From positions 31,747,375 to 31,811,374 of the forward strand of contig CAIIXF020000005.1 in the NCBI GenBank assembly GCA_903813345.2: a stretch of DNA of 64,000 bases, read 5' to 3'. The stretch comes from Owenia fusiformis. Taxonomy: Eukaryota; Annelida; Polychaeta; Sabellida; Oweniidae. Position 1 is the first letter of the stretch. Each line of letters starts with the position of its first letter. Of the stretch, positions 1-11,200 are shown one piece after another. The notes under the pieces were generated by a model. It saw only the letters and a program-made list of their open reading frames with translations. It did not search any database and was not told where the DNA came from. Position numbers and translations under genes: made by a program.

Positions 1-734
1 AGATATATTCTAGTGTAAAAACATTTTAGAATACTGTATGACTTTGTTCATCTAAATTATTGTTTAAAGTGAAAAATACAAATGAATTGAAATAAATTAT
101 CTTTTGTCTTTTGTTTGATTATTTTAAAGAGAGTGTCAGAGATAGAAAGCAACATTTACAAATAATCCTAGGCTCAATCATTCATTCCTTTTCATGCTTA
201 TTTTTAAATGCTAAAAGTTTGGAACTCACCCACATTTGTCATTTTGAAGAATTAACACATTTTTGCATTTTGATAGCCCTGAAAGAACACCCATTTTATA
301 TATTTTAGCATTTAGCTATTGAACAATTTATATTACCCAGTATGAATCAAACATCACATTGTCTGGTGGATTTAGATTGTGGTGATTCTAAAAGGTGTGA
401 GGACTGGAGGAGGGAGTTACACACTATTTCTTTGTTTCCTAGATGTTTGTTTGGGATGGTGGGGATTTGTTTACTTATCACTGTTGGCACTCTTATATGT
501 TCTTTCTCTATTTGTATTTTTATACATTTTGGTATTTAAAAGTTTACCCTTATATGCTCAGTGTATTTGATTGTTCAACATGATGGTAGGATCCATCATG
601 TCAATGATGATTGGGTATCTGAAGCCCCAAAACAAGCAAAACTAGGCCAAGTACAAGATGTATTTTGCAAAAAAAGAGAAAGGAAAAGGATCAGTTATTT
701 TACATCATTGATTTAGTTATAATAATTTAACTAC
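1..734. other. Non-coding, nothing recognised
   Basis: AT-rich. Short frames lack domains, splice context or similarity to anything I know. Confidence 0.5.
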
Positions 735-1256
735 AGTGAAACCTGTATATCACTATCAGAACACTTCTCTTGTCTCTCAAATCTCAATGTGAACACTTTT
801 TCTTGTTCCCAAATTTTTTATTTACCTCCCCACAGACACCGGAACAAGAGTTCATCCCCCTCCCATTCACTATGTATTAGGTAGAATATTTTTTACATTA
901 GCCAAGGAGGATTGGCTCCCAGAATACAACACCGATATTCTGCAAAACAATCACCTAGCGATAGCTTTGTTGGAGAGTATCGGGTCATTCTCCATGCAGT
1001 CGTACAAATTATACAGACACGAATAGCAAATGACGCATGCGTGGAGATTAAAGAATATCGAGTTGGAACCCTGGCTTCCAATCCTCCTTGACATTAGCTA
1101 TACATTGACTGGGGGGGATTTAAATCTCTTCCTGGGCCTGTGTTGCTCCCATTAACTCCCATGTGCATAAAAGCTTGAAATGTGAACACCTGCTAATCCG
1201 AACACGTTTGTCCCGTCACAGAGGTGTTGGAATGAGACAGGTTTTGGTTTTACGGT
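735..1256. mobile_element. Pogo/Tigger-like short inverted-repeat element, interrupted by a hAT-like element
   Basis: The left end TACAGTGAAACCTGTATATC and right end ACAGGTTTTGGTTTTACGGTA form imperfect inverted ends next to TA, as in pogo-like MITEs. Repeats of the GAACAC type inside both arms agree. The element contains the 188-bp insert at 903-1090. A related copy lies at 60592-61094. Confidence 0.5.
903..1090. mobile_element. hAT-like MITE with exact 8-bp target duplication
   Basis: Perfect 13-bp inverted ends CAAGGAGGATTGG (903-915) and its complement (1078-1090), flanked on both sides by ACATTAGC (895-902 and 1091-1098). Ends and duplication length fit hAT, though other superfamilies with 8-bp duplications are possible. 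It sits inside the pogo-like element. Confidence 0.75.
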
Positions 1257-1764
1257 ATCTTTGCATAAACGGTTCCCGGTTATTGGTACTCCGTTTCTAA
1301 CATTAACTCGTTTCGCCTAGTGTAATTTCAAGATTAAATACTAAACTGCGGTTTAAGGTTGCTAGCTTTGTTACACAAATCGAAAAAATGTAAACATTTT
1401 TTCCGCTACTTTATTTTACAAAATGTAAGTACAATTTGAGTGAATTATGTAGTTTTGATGTGAAAATAGTAATGCAGTATACTGAAAGATTGCATTGGGA
1501 TGTTATGAGCTGAATTGATGACGTTATTATCTTGTTTTTTGTCATTTGGGAAAGCCGCACATTTTTCAAAATTTCTTAAATTTTTAGCATAGCAACCTGG
1601 ATATCCTAACACTAAACGATCGTTTTCTGGGTAAAAAAACATTTTGTCTCTTTGTGTTACTCAGTCATACATTGGTTATCTATGCTATGAGCTTACGGAA
1701 ATGGACTGGTATCTCTGTATATCTCTTTCTAGAATGTGAGTTCTCAGGTCTGGATAGCTCCATC
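1257..1764. other. Non-coding, nothing recognised
   Basis: Lies between the pogo-like and Tc1-like MITEs; no arms or frames stand out. Confidence 0.5.
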
Positions 1765-1766
1765 TA

Positions 1767-2003
1767 CAGTTGGGGACATAAATAAATGACAGGTGGATTT
1801 GCTGAAGTGAGGATTTCCCATGTTAAAAATAAGAGAATTTACAAGAGACCATAAATCAGTGGATGAGATTATACAAAATGTAAAATATACAAATTTTAAG
1901 GGATATGTATCTAGACAATATTGGAAATTATGGGCTTTCAGACCACCATAATTAGGAAATGGTGATCGAAAATCTACCTGTCATTTATTTTTGTCCCCAA
2001 CTG
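1767..2003. mobile_element. Tc1/mariner-like MITE
   Basis: 237 bp bounded by CAGTTGGGGACA at 1767 and TGTCCCCAACTG ending at 2003, with inverted similarity of about 35 bp and TA on both sides (1765-1766, 2004-2005). Ends starting CAGTTGGGGAC are common for Tc1-like elements. No coding capacity. Confidence 0.65.
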
Positions 2004-2025
2004 TATACTTACTTTGGCCCAAAGC

Positions 2026-2602
2026 CTTCTCTATTATCCCGTTCCCGGACTATAGTCCTGCACTGAGCGCATTCATTTGCCTGTACGATTACAACTTGGG
2101 AGAATTATCTACGCCCCTTACACTTAAGATACCTACCTCAATGCATTATAGAACTCAAGATGTAACTTCTAATATATTGGAACCGCCGATTGTCTGGGTA
2201 TATCGGCAGAACGGGAACATTTTCTCTTTTTCATCGAGAGAGATTCCATCACTTTTCAAAATGGCGGTTGGATTTAAAAGGGGAATCCCCTGTTTGGCTG
2301 TCCCGGATGTAGCCCGGAAGTACCAATATGGAGGAATTTGACGGTTGAAATAAGTTAAATGTTACACGCAAATATTGCGATCAAAAACGAAAATGTCTTC
2401 GTTCTGCCGATAAACCCAGACAATTGTGGATTCAACTACACGAAAAGAATGCTAAATTACCAAGGAATCTATTGAAGTAGGTATCTGAAGTGTAAGATCA
2501 GTAAAAAATTCTCCCATGTTGAATCGCACAGGCAAAAGATTGAGATGTTCACAGGACCATAGTCCGGGAACGGGATAACTTCTCTATATTCTGGCTTTGA
2601 GT
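2026..2602. mobile_element. Long foldback element (arms about 270 bp)
   Basis: The left arm (about 2026-2300) and right arm (about 2330-2602) are inverted copies. Examples: CCCGTTCCCGGACTATAGTC at 2039 against its complement at 2551-2570, GCCTGTACGATT against AATCGCACAGGC, and TTGTCTGGGTATATCGGCAG against CTGCCGATAAACCCAGACAA. The whole is nearly one hairpin. The open frame across it is a by-product. Confidence 0.75.
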
Positions 2603-3059
2603 AGAAAGATTGAGCTGCCTTGGTATTGTAAATATTGTAAATCATTGTGTCACACGCACAGTAAATACGGCATAATAATATGAAATATACCTCTATGTAT
2701 AGATTTGAAAAACATCAGCACACATCTCTGACAGAGTCTGTCTGAATCTATTGTTATATTTGATTTCTTTAAGCGAGAATAATTTCAAAGTTTCCTCCAT
2801 TCATTCACGTCCGGAACTTGAAGCAATTTTTAAGCTACAGCGAGAAAATTTCACCATGTGGCAAAGTCCGAAAAGAAATTTTGAAATATCTAAATCCAGA
2901 CAAGCAACGCTTCATCCTAAATATAATTAATATTCTTATTAATATGAGTTCTAGTTGTGTGTAGCACTTTTTCTAGATTTAATTTAATTATTTATTTACC
3001 TGTATTTAAACAGAGTGGTTTTACAAACATATTTACATTTGGTAACATCACACAATTAA
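2603..3059. other. Non-coding between foldback and LINE 3' end
   Basis: May contain the unlocated LINE 3' UTR; no poly-T tract was seen. Confidence 0.4.
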
Positions 3060-3135
3060 ATAAAAAGCTTCTATTTTAAATGGATGAATACTGTTTATGT
3101 TTTATAGGACATTGGTTCTTTCAAGAGTGTCTTTA

Positions 3136-6100
3136 TTATGTAATAATCAACTGTCCAACGTATTCTTTCAGAATGTTTGATCTAACAATAGTCATTTTAT
3201 GCACTATACATGCAATACTTATCATATCATCGTCATCAATTTCACACTCGGGATATGCAAATATCTTATCTAGTTCTTTAAAAGCACCGTATTTTCTTGT
3301 AATTAAACCTATTTGGTTACGATGTTCTTGCCATTTTGGACATCTCATGATAAAGTGATCAATTGTTTCTGTTTCGAACCTGTTACAGACAATACAAATA
3401 CTATTTACACCTGAATTTTTTACGCGTAGATCGTGACAATCAGTGGCTTAAAGTCTCATCATTGTTTTACACTGCGGGGTATATTGTGGTTTTTTCCTTG
3501 CCAAGATCCACCAGACGCAGGGTTTCATAGATCCAAGGGATCCGACACGTATATTTACATCGGAAATGTTAACACATATATCATGGCGTCTATATAACGA
3601 ACATGTTGCCTTGTAACCGTTTCTCTGGTAATTACCGATTGTGTTTTTAATCAGTCTCTTCCAATGAAGTTTAGAAGGAAATTGTGCTGTACGTATCATT
3701 TCTAGTAAGCTCTCTGTGAGGTCATATTTTACTACACAAGACCACATTCTGGAAATTGGGGAATCCCATGATGCCAATCCTAGTGTTATATTCATGAGTC
3801 TTAACATTAATAAACGTTTATAAATATTCGAAAGTGGTAAAATAAGCATTCCAAATAACATAAGTAGCATATCATAGTCAATTCTTCGCTTCATTGTGTT
3901 CCATCCCAGTGTCATGGTTGACGAGGGGTTGCTGGCGGATTTAGGAAGACTTTGTAATCTTCTCCCAATTTGGCGCTGTGCCACTTCGAGTGTTTCAAGA
4001 TCTTCAGGCTTATAATTAATTATCTGGTCACCATAGAGCATTTTTGGCATGCTAAAGCTATTATACAGTTTTGATGCTACGAGTGGGGTAAGGCCACCAG
4101 TTCTATGACCTAATCCGAATAGTGAATATAGTTTTCGCTTTCCGCTTGATATAGCGTCTTTAACATGGTCCCTAAATACTCCATCTGTCGACAGTGGAAT
4201 TCCGACATGCTTGGCAGATTTGGCATTTGGTATTTCGCCCGTGCCTAACCTGAACTGTGGGACCTCAGTATTTTTGCCATAGGTCAGGGCTACACATTTC
4301 CCAGGGTGTAAAGTGTATCGCCATTTGTTGCTGTGAGCATAAGCTAATTGCAGCATAGTGTTCATTGCATTAGGGAAGATAGCAATGAGAGCAATGTCAT
4401 CTGCGTATGCTATAGAGCCTGTGTTGATTCCCATGGTTTTTGCTCCAAGATTTAATTTTTCAAGGTCGTCCAACAAGTCACTTATGTAAAATTGATAGAG
4501 CAGCATACTGCTGACGGCTCCTTGAAATACCCCTTGGAGCACCGGGAAGGGTTCGGATACCCCCCCTGCTACCAGGATATTACATTCAAAGTTCTTGTAC
4601 GAGTCATATAACAATCGCCAGAGTTTCCCTTTAATCCCGGCCTTATGGTACAGTTTGTAAAACAGGCCGTTTATCCAGCACGTATCAAAGGCAGATTTTA
4701 TGTCTAATAACACCTCGTGAACGGTACTGTCATGATGGGTATTAAATCCAATTGTCTCATGCAGAAGTAGTGATGAGTGTAGCGAGGAGCACCCATCAAG
4801 ACAACCTCCTTGTAGAGGATGTATAATCGACTTTAAACGCCAACTGTATCTTCCTAATATGATTTTGTCGTATAATTTCCGTATGACTGACATGAGTGTT
4901 ATACCCCTGTGATGGTTAGTGTCAAGTACGTCCCGCACACCTCCTTTTAAGAGGGGGATGAGAGTACCGGTACGAAAGGTTAAGGGTGTATACTCGTTAT
5001 TTATCACACTTTGAAATAGACATAGCAGAATCTCCAGAATTGGATCCCCGGCAAAACGTATATGCTCGACCGTTATTCCGTCCGGCCCACTGGCTTTTCC
5101 AGGCTTCATTTTTGATAATGCTGAACTTATCTCCTCCATTGAAATGTCATTTTCGAGAAAATCATTATTATTAAGATGAGAAGTATGAAGTATTAGTCAT
5201 TGACTTCTCGATCAACTTGATCCTTAAATTTATCATCAAATAGGGGGTCATCCCCGGGAGAAGCCAATGTTTTGAAATGATTGCGCCAAACTTCGCGAAC
5301 CTGTTGTGCTTCAGTGACGATGATGCCATCTTTATTGCGAACTGATGAACTAGGCCTTGACTGTTGCCCTCTACTACGTCGAAGTAGGTGCCAAAAAAAT
5401 TGTTGGTCAACACACTCTGATTCGTATACGTAATTTAGCCATTTCAGCTCGCTCGTATTCCATTTCTGCCATGTAATATGCTTTTGAGAACACCTTTTTA
5501 GCGAGTTTGTATTGTTGAAAAATGTCACCCGACCTTGGTTTACCCGTATTGCGCCACTGATGCCATAATCTATTACGCTCTTTTACCAAAACTGTTAAGT
5601 GTGGGGCCCAGAATGGCTTTTGATGCTTCTTAAATTGTTTAATTGGAAATATTACTTCGGCTGCTTGATGTAGAATTGATATTATTACATTTAAAAACTG
5701 ATCTATTTCGGCATTTGATAACTTATCACCTTTCTTTTGAAACTCACTCTGCACGTATTGAACCATTGATGTACACATATCAGCATAATTATTTTTCATT
5801 TCCCACGTGGCTTTGTCCCACGCTACACGTTTGAAACATGAAGATTTTACTGAAGATTCCACTTCTGTGTCACATGTACTTTTTTCTATTTTGAGGACGG
5901 TAATAACAGGGAGGTGATCTGAAGATGCGCCGTAATTTGCACAAGTATTTAGAATAGTGCATTTATAAATGTGAGCCACTAGTGTGTTGGACACAATAAC
6001 ATGATCTATGTAGGATTTGTGACCACAGGCTGATTCAAACGTGTAATTAGGGCCGTCGCAAAATTCTAGTAGGTCTGCTACAATTAAACCGTTGCGTAAA

Positions 6101-6724
6101 ATAAACTCTTGAAATATTCTACCATTAGGGGTACCGCTGCCCCAACTACGACTACCGTTATGGATATTATACGGCAGATGGGCATTCATGTCCCCCAATA
6201 GTACAACATCCCCTTCACATGATACCTGATTAACATTATTTTCGAGCTCAAGTAGCACGTCCTCAAAATTGTCCTTTTTACACTGCTGTTGTGGGAGATA
6301 CTGAGAAGATATACAATGGGCGAGAATTATCATGCATACATAATTTAACACAAATCATTCTATCATTTGATAAGGCTTTTAGAGGGTATACCTGTTTTGC
6401 TAAGGTTTTACGCCAAAACATTGCGACACCACCTGAACCAAACTTTAGACCACAGTCAGCGTTATCTATGTGCTTGCTACTAATTGCATACATGCAAAAA
6501 TCATTTTCATTGACATTTAATTGGTTAATATTGCAATCGTATAACATATGCTCACTAACTGCAACTATGTCATTTTCATTTAGTAGATCTTTAAGTGCAT
6601 GTTTTGCCGTGTTTGCACCATTTAGGTTCCATTGTGCAAGCCTAAGATTCATCATGTTATGCGGTATTAACACTGTTACTGCGATAACATATAGACAAAC
6701 GAGTATGATATTTGTGAATAACAT
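3136..6724 (-). pseudogene. LINE ORF2: endonuclease-reverse transcriptase with frameshifts and one stop
   Basis: Four overlapping frames join to one protein: 6724-6278, 6351-5407, 5528-5193 and 5174-3448, so there are frameshifts near 6300, 5440 and 5185. An in-frame TAA at 3448-3450 is followed by 103 more open codons down to 3136. The endonuclease shows WNLNG, SEH, GDMNAH and SSDHLPV, the catalytic signature of the APE-like family. The RT shows KASGPDG, LLDIKSAFD, VLQGVFQGAVSS and the active site AYADD (residue 245 of that frame). After the stop comes a C-x2-C-x9-H-x4-C knuckle (CIVC...H...C) at about 3355-3400. All catalytic residues survive; only the frame is broken. Confidence 0.85.
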
Positions 6725-6729
6725 GATGA

Positions 6730-7710
6730 CTAATAGTTGTCGTTGTCGTCGCCATAATTGTCATTATCATAATAGTTGTTGCGTCGCTGGGATCGGTATC
6801 TTGGTATATCGTTTCGTCGAGGACGTTGCTCCCATTCCCTGCATGTCACCGGGTATGGCCAAGATACTGGTTCCAAAGCCTTATCCGCCGATGACTCCGA
6901 GACTGCAATTTTGCACCCGACTCTGTCGATTGCAAATCGGTTATGTATCACATTAAGTTTCATAATTCGGATTCCAGTAATATGCGCATGTGACTGGATC
7001 TGATGTATAGTTGCATCGTCGTCGTCGTACTCAGATTGTGCAATGTTTTCGAGGTACAACCAACGATACCGTTCGTGTTTGATGCCCTTGAGGCTTGACT
7101 GTCTGCTAGGAACATCACGAGTTGGTCTCATATCGTGTCGCTCGACAGGCCTAGATGTCTTTGTCACCTGAGAGTATGAAAGGGTAGGTGGGGGAGGCGG
7201 TTGAGTGGAGGCACGGGCCTCAATGCGTGTTCCTTCGTTGTTATGGTTCAATATGTGGGGTTTGTTTACATCTTTTGTATTGGTTGCTGTGACTAAGTGC
7301 ATGAAGGGCTTTGGCTGGACGGAGCTCATTACATCTGGTAGTGAGTTAGACCTAAACGCCGTGTTTGTGTTTTGCATCGGTTTATTAGTCCCATTATATT
7401 TGTCATTATTAGCACCACTCACACAGTGGGTATCAGTGTTAGAAACATGAGTAGTCGCTTTGCTGCTAGACGTGGTATTAGGTGGATTAGGCTCCTTAGT
7501 CTTTGTCAACCTGACCTCGTTCGTAGTGGACTTGGAACACGTACATGTACATTTACAGACTTGTCCCTGAAGTTTTTTAATGTCGCCCTTTATTTTCGTA
7601 TTTTCAAAAGACTGCAACTGATGCTGCATCAGTACGAGTTTCGTAAATAAAGCCTTCCCATCCCATTCAGTTTCAGTGTGTTTCAGTTTGTAGAGTACAT
7701 ACGAAATCAA
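6730..7710 (-). CDS. LINE ORF1 protein, RNA-binding chaperone type
   Basis: Intact 326-residue frame. The N-terminal part (about 1-50) looks coiled-coil, then a Cys cluster CKCTCTCSK, a long Ser/Thr/Pro-rich middle with a run of prolines, and a C-terminal region RYRWLYLENI... VGCKIAVSES ... WPYPVTCREWEQ that recurs in ORF1 proteins of invertebrate LINEs and resembles an RRM-like fold. It ends in an Asn/Asp/Tyr-rich tail. Expected role: packaging of the LINE RNA. Unlike ORF2 it is undamaged, suggesting the copy is not very old. Confidence 0.75.
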   Translation of the reverse strand: MISYVLYKLKHTETEWDGKALFTKLVLMQHQLQSFENTKIKGDIKKLQGQVCKCTCTCSKSTTNEVRLTKTKEPNPPNTTSSSKATTHVSNTDTHCVSGANNDKYNGTNKPMQNTNTAFRSNSLPDVMSSVQPKPFMHLVTATNTKDVNKPHILNHNNEGTRIEARASTQPPPPPTLSYSQVTKTSRPVERHDMRPTRDVPSRQSSLKGIKHERYRWLYLENIAQSEYDDDDATIHQIQSHAHITGIRIMKLNVIHNRFAIDRVGCKIAVSESSADKALEPVSWPYPVTCREWEQRPRRNDIPRYRSQRRNNYYDNDNYGDDNDNY

Positions 7711-7740
7711 TGAAGCTACATCTAGTTGTAAGCTAGAGAC

Positions 7741-8007
7741 TCAAGTAAATCTATACCATTTTGCATAAGAATAGGGCACTCCAGGGTCCCTGCATCATTT
7801 CTGGTGAATTTACAAATGACCGTAAAAGCTTGAAATAATTTGTGTGATGGTTTTAACTAATTGTTCTATAGATCTGACCGATCTACAGAACCTTATGATC
7901 TATTTTGCGTAAATGCATGCATATGTATATTGGGGTGTACTTATTTGTGAACATTTTGTTCTTTACCATTTTTAATAACAGCATATGGCTTTACTGTATC
8001 TTTACAG
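7741..8007. promoter_or_regulatory. CFAP54: Likely upstream/promoter region of CFAP54
   Basis: 267 bp between the LINE 5' end and the presumed leader acceptor. No TATA box or X-box could be assigned with confidence; a 5'-UTR exon may lie further upstream, beyond the LINE. Confidence 0.3.
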
Positions 8008-8010
8008 AAA

Positions 8011-8025
8011 ATGAGAAGATGCTAA
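8011..8025 (+). promoter_or_regulatory. Short upstream ORF in the CFAP54 leader
   Basis: ATG AGA AGA TGC TAA lies 55 bp before the CFAP54 start. It directly follows a pyrimidine-rich stretch ending in TTTACAG at 8001-8007, which could be a 3' splice site of a 5'-UTR exon starting at 8008. If so, the leader would carry a four-codon uORF. No core promoter could be fixed; the transcript start is unknown. Confidence 0.35.
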
Positions 8026-8079
8026 GTTACATCTAAAGCTACAAATCTGTAACAAACGAATAAGGAAAAAATCTTCAGT

Positions 8080-8273
8080 ATGGCTGCCATGCTGAAGAGT
8101 GCAGCTGTTGGGACGAACAAAGGTCCTCCTAGTTCATTCTATGCCACGGATAAGTCTAAGCCTAACCCAGTGCTACAGACCCTAGAGCAGGAGATCAATG
8201 TCTATGTGGCCTACATGAGGAAACGTACAGCTCCTGGCTATAAGCCTAGCAAAGATGAGGCCTCTTCAAGGGG
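8080..8273 (+). CDS. CFAP54: CFAP54 exon 1 (residues 1-64)
   Basis: First coding exon. The ATG at 8080 is chosen because the frame then runs open to a GTAAGT donor at 8274 (phase 2) and the product begins with a disordered stretch, followed by the helix LEQEINVYVAYM typical of the CFAP54 N-terminus. Confidence 0.88.
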
Positions 8274-11200
8274 GTAAGTACAATTGTGCACTGTGCAGTC
8301 ATCACTGCATAGTACGTACAGGGATTGGTCTTGAAAATTATGCATTCTAAACGTGTCTCGATCAGTAAGCACATGTCTTTTTCTTTGATTGTTATACCAA
8401 AATTTCCTGTTGTCCTAAATGTCCTTAATGTCCATGTTAAAGTTATGACTGGCCATTATTTTTGCCATTTTTTTCCATTCATTTTACCAGCTGTCATGAT
8501 TCCAATGATACCTGTTGTCCTATCAAAACAATATTTACAAGAATTCTATACCTCTGTTCATTAATGAATAGTATGACATCTAGGACATCTTTTTTTACCA
8601 GTAGTAGGAGTTTAAAAATCAACAGCATGTCAATGTCTTTTTAGAGCTGACATCTTGTTTGAACTGTGGAACAAGTACCAACCTAGGCTACCACAGATCT
8701 ACTATGAGAAGAAACTCCTAGAGATGGGAGACTTCCTTGTCTCTGTCAAGGTAATGTTAGAATTTCGCAGATTAATTGAATTCTTCGAAAAATGAGATAT
8801 TACAGAAATTCATTCATGTTCATTTGCTCTGTGGACAGATAGATTCAATTGTACTCTATTTTTTGGTCAGAGAAGATTCATACCTCTCCTTACAGACTGC
8901 TAGTCTGTTCTTCATTGAATATTTTAGTTTCTTTGTACACATAGTTTTTTTACTCTTATTAAAGCACTTATTAAATGCCAGTCATGAGTTGAAAACTGTG
9001 AAATTAATGTCAGTTTCGATTTTAATAAGAATTGGGTTTACCCTCTAGACATTTTACATTTTTTTCTTAACAAAATCATTACACAAATAAACATGACTCT
9101 TAACATTCAAATTTGCGTACTGCACATATAAAAGTTATGTTGCATTTTTTGCATTGCAGGAATACAACCTTGCGTTGTTCCAATGCTATGGGAGGTATCT
9201 GAAACATTTTGGAGACATAAATGTTGAAGCCATCACTGATGTGAACACATTCAAATCTGTATTCTTCCCAGATGGCTTTGATTCCGAAAATGCTGGATTT
9301 ACTGTAAGTCTTTTTAATATTATGTCTAAACTAACAATTATTATTCTGTATGTCCCTTAATATGAATGTTCTGTTCATTTGATATGACATTAAAAACACT
9401 ACAGATCTGCAAATCACTGTAAATTCAACCAAACACAGTTATAGAAATGAAACAAAGTTTTAAGATATAAAAATCTCAGTGAATTTAAAGATGGCAGTGG
9501 AGTTGTTTGTTTATATTTTTCTATGAGGATTGGCTCCATGGCCCATGGGCCCAGAATGTAATCCTGATATTTTCCAACAATTTTCAGAGATTCAAAATCT
9601 GAAGTGAAAAAAATGGTGACTGTATAGTTTTGAATTGCTTAGTTAATCACAGCATCATTCAATGGTTTGTTTAATACCTTGGGCTTAGTATGTATACTGA
9701 ACAAAGCGAAATTATATCCAGATTGCATTCTGGGAGGCAATCCTCCTTGTTATAAATAAAAACCACTTCACTGCTCTGCCATCTTTATATAAATGTGAAA
9801 GCTCATGTGAGTACACACCAGTTTATTTGTTCCAGTTTCGAGCATTAATGGGACTCAGTAGTTGCCGATACCAAACAGTGAAAATGGGTGACCCTAAGCT
9901 CCAGAACACCGAGAGTGTTGACAAGTGTATCCGCCTGCTCTCGTTTCTACGTCTTGTGACTCAGGTCATCCTGCCTAAAGAATCACTATCCTGGCTCGTT
10001 TACAATGGTATGTGTTTAGTGTGACAGGGCTGTAGTTCAGGGGGTTCAAGTGAAATATTTAAAAAATTCTTTCAAAATCATGTAGTATTTCACCATTGTG
10101 AGCACTTTTCAAGTGATTTTTGGCCAAAGTTGTCATAAGTGAACCCCCTTGGCAAAAGCTGGTTATGGGCCTGTTTGAATTTGTATTCTACAAGATGTGT
10201 AATATGAACATAGAATGATGAAAATGTAAGATTGTGACATTTTTGAAAACTTATTTAATACACCTACAGGTACATTGTGTGAATGCCATGATATATTTAT
10301 TATAATATTTACATTCTAGGCACCATCCACATCTACAGTGTATCAAGACATCTGATGTGTCTTGGCCACTCAGCAAGGGTGTTGGAGTACCTACTCTGGG
10401 CCTGTATGTGCATGGAGGGTTCTGTTCCCTTACTGCAAGTAAAGTATCTAACATGGAGGTCAACCCTCTACACTGCAGTATGTCAGGCTTACTATGACTG
10501 CAAGGCCACACAGCAGGCAGAGGTAGGAATATGTTTATGTCCATCTACATGCAAAGACATGTGAATCAATATTGTATGTGTTCGAGCAAATCAAAAGTTG
10601 GTTACAATCAACTTGCATTGTACTCCCCATGATCATGAAATGAGAATAAACAATTATAAATTGTAATGACAAATCAACAAATCAACTCATAAACTTATTT
10701 TTTAGTGAAGTTCAAAGTTCAAAGGATTTTTAAAATGCATTCTCTACAGAAAATTAGAAGAATGAAAAAGTTCTGGATCTGTTTATCAATGATGTTCAGG
10801 CCATTTTATCAGAATACTCATTCTACTAAAGTGTTTTGTTTATGCCCAAGATTTGTAGTTTTTAGTCTGCTATTGTATACTTATATCAAGTCTTATATGG
10901 TTCACTCTTTTACAGGGTTTTGCTCGCAGAGCTCTAGCCAAGATCAAGGAGCTAAGTGAGCTAGAGGGCATGAGTTCAGCTGAGGACATATCTCAGACTG
11001 AACACATCTTCCGTCAGGCTACCATCAAGGTATAAAACACTAGAAAGTTCTATTTACTACATACGATTAAATTACAAATATATCTATGTTTCTTTCTCTG
11101 AAAATTCTCTTGTTAGGTCTGAACAAGTAATATATTGAACATTTATGAACTGCAATTTGATGTCTAAATATCATTGATGTATGTATAGATGGCAGTTATG

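Larger units (their letters stand above)
3060..7740 (-). mobile_element. Nearly full-length, inactivated non-LTR retrotransposon (LINE)
   Basis: On the - strand, ORF1 (7710-6730) is followed 5 bp later by a broken ORF2 (6724-3136) with endonuclease, reverse transcriptase and a C-terminal zinc knuckle. The order and spacing are those of two-ORF LINEs. Edges are approximate; no poly-A tail or target duplication was found, so the 3' end near 3060 is a guess. The element ends about 340 bp upstream of the CFAP54 start and points away from it. The clade (CR1, I, Tx1 or other) was not assigned. Confidence 0.85.

Noticed and set aside
6291-6956. 221-codon + strand frame
   Set aside because: It is the complement of the LINE ORF1/ORF2 junction, where the - strand has clear endonuclease motifs.
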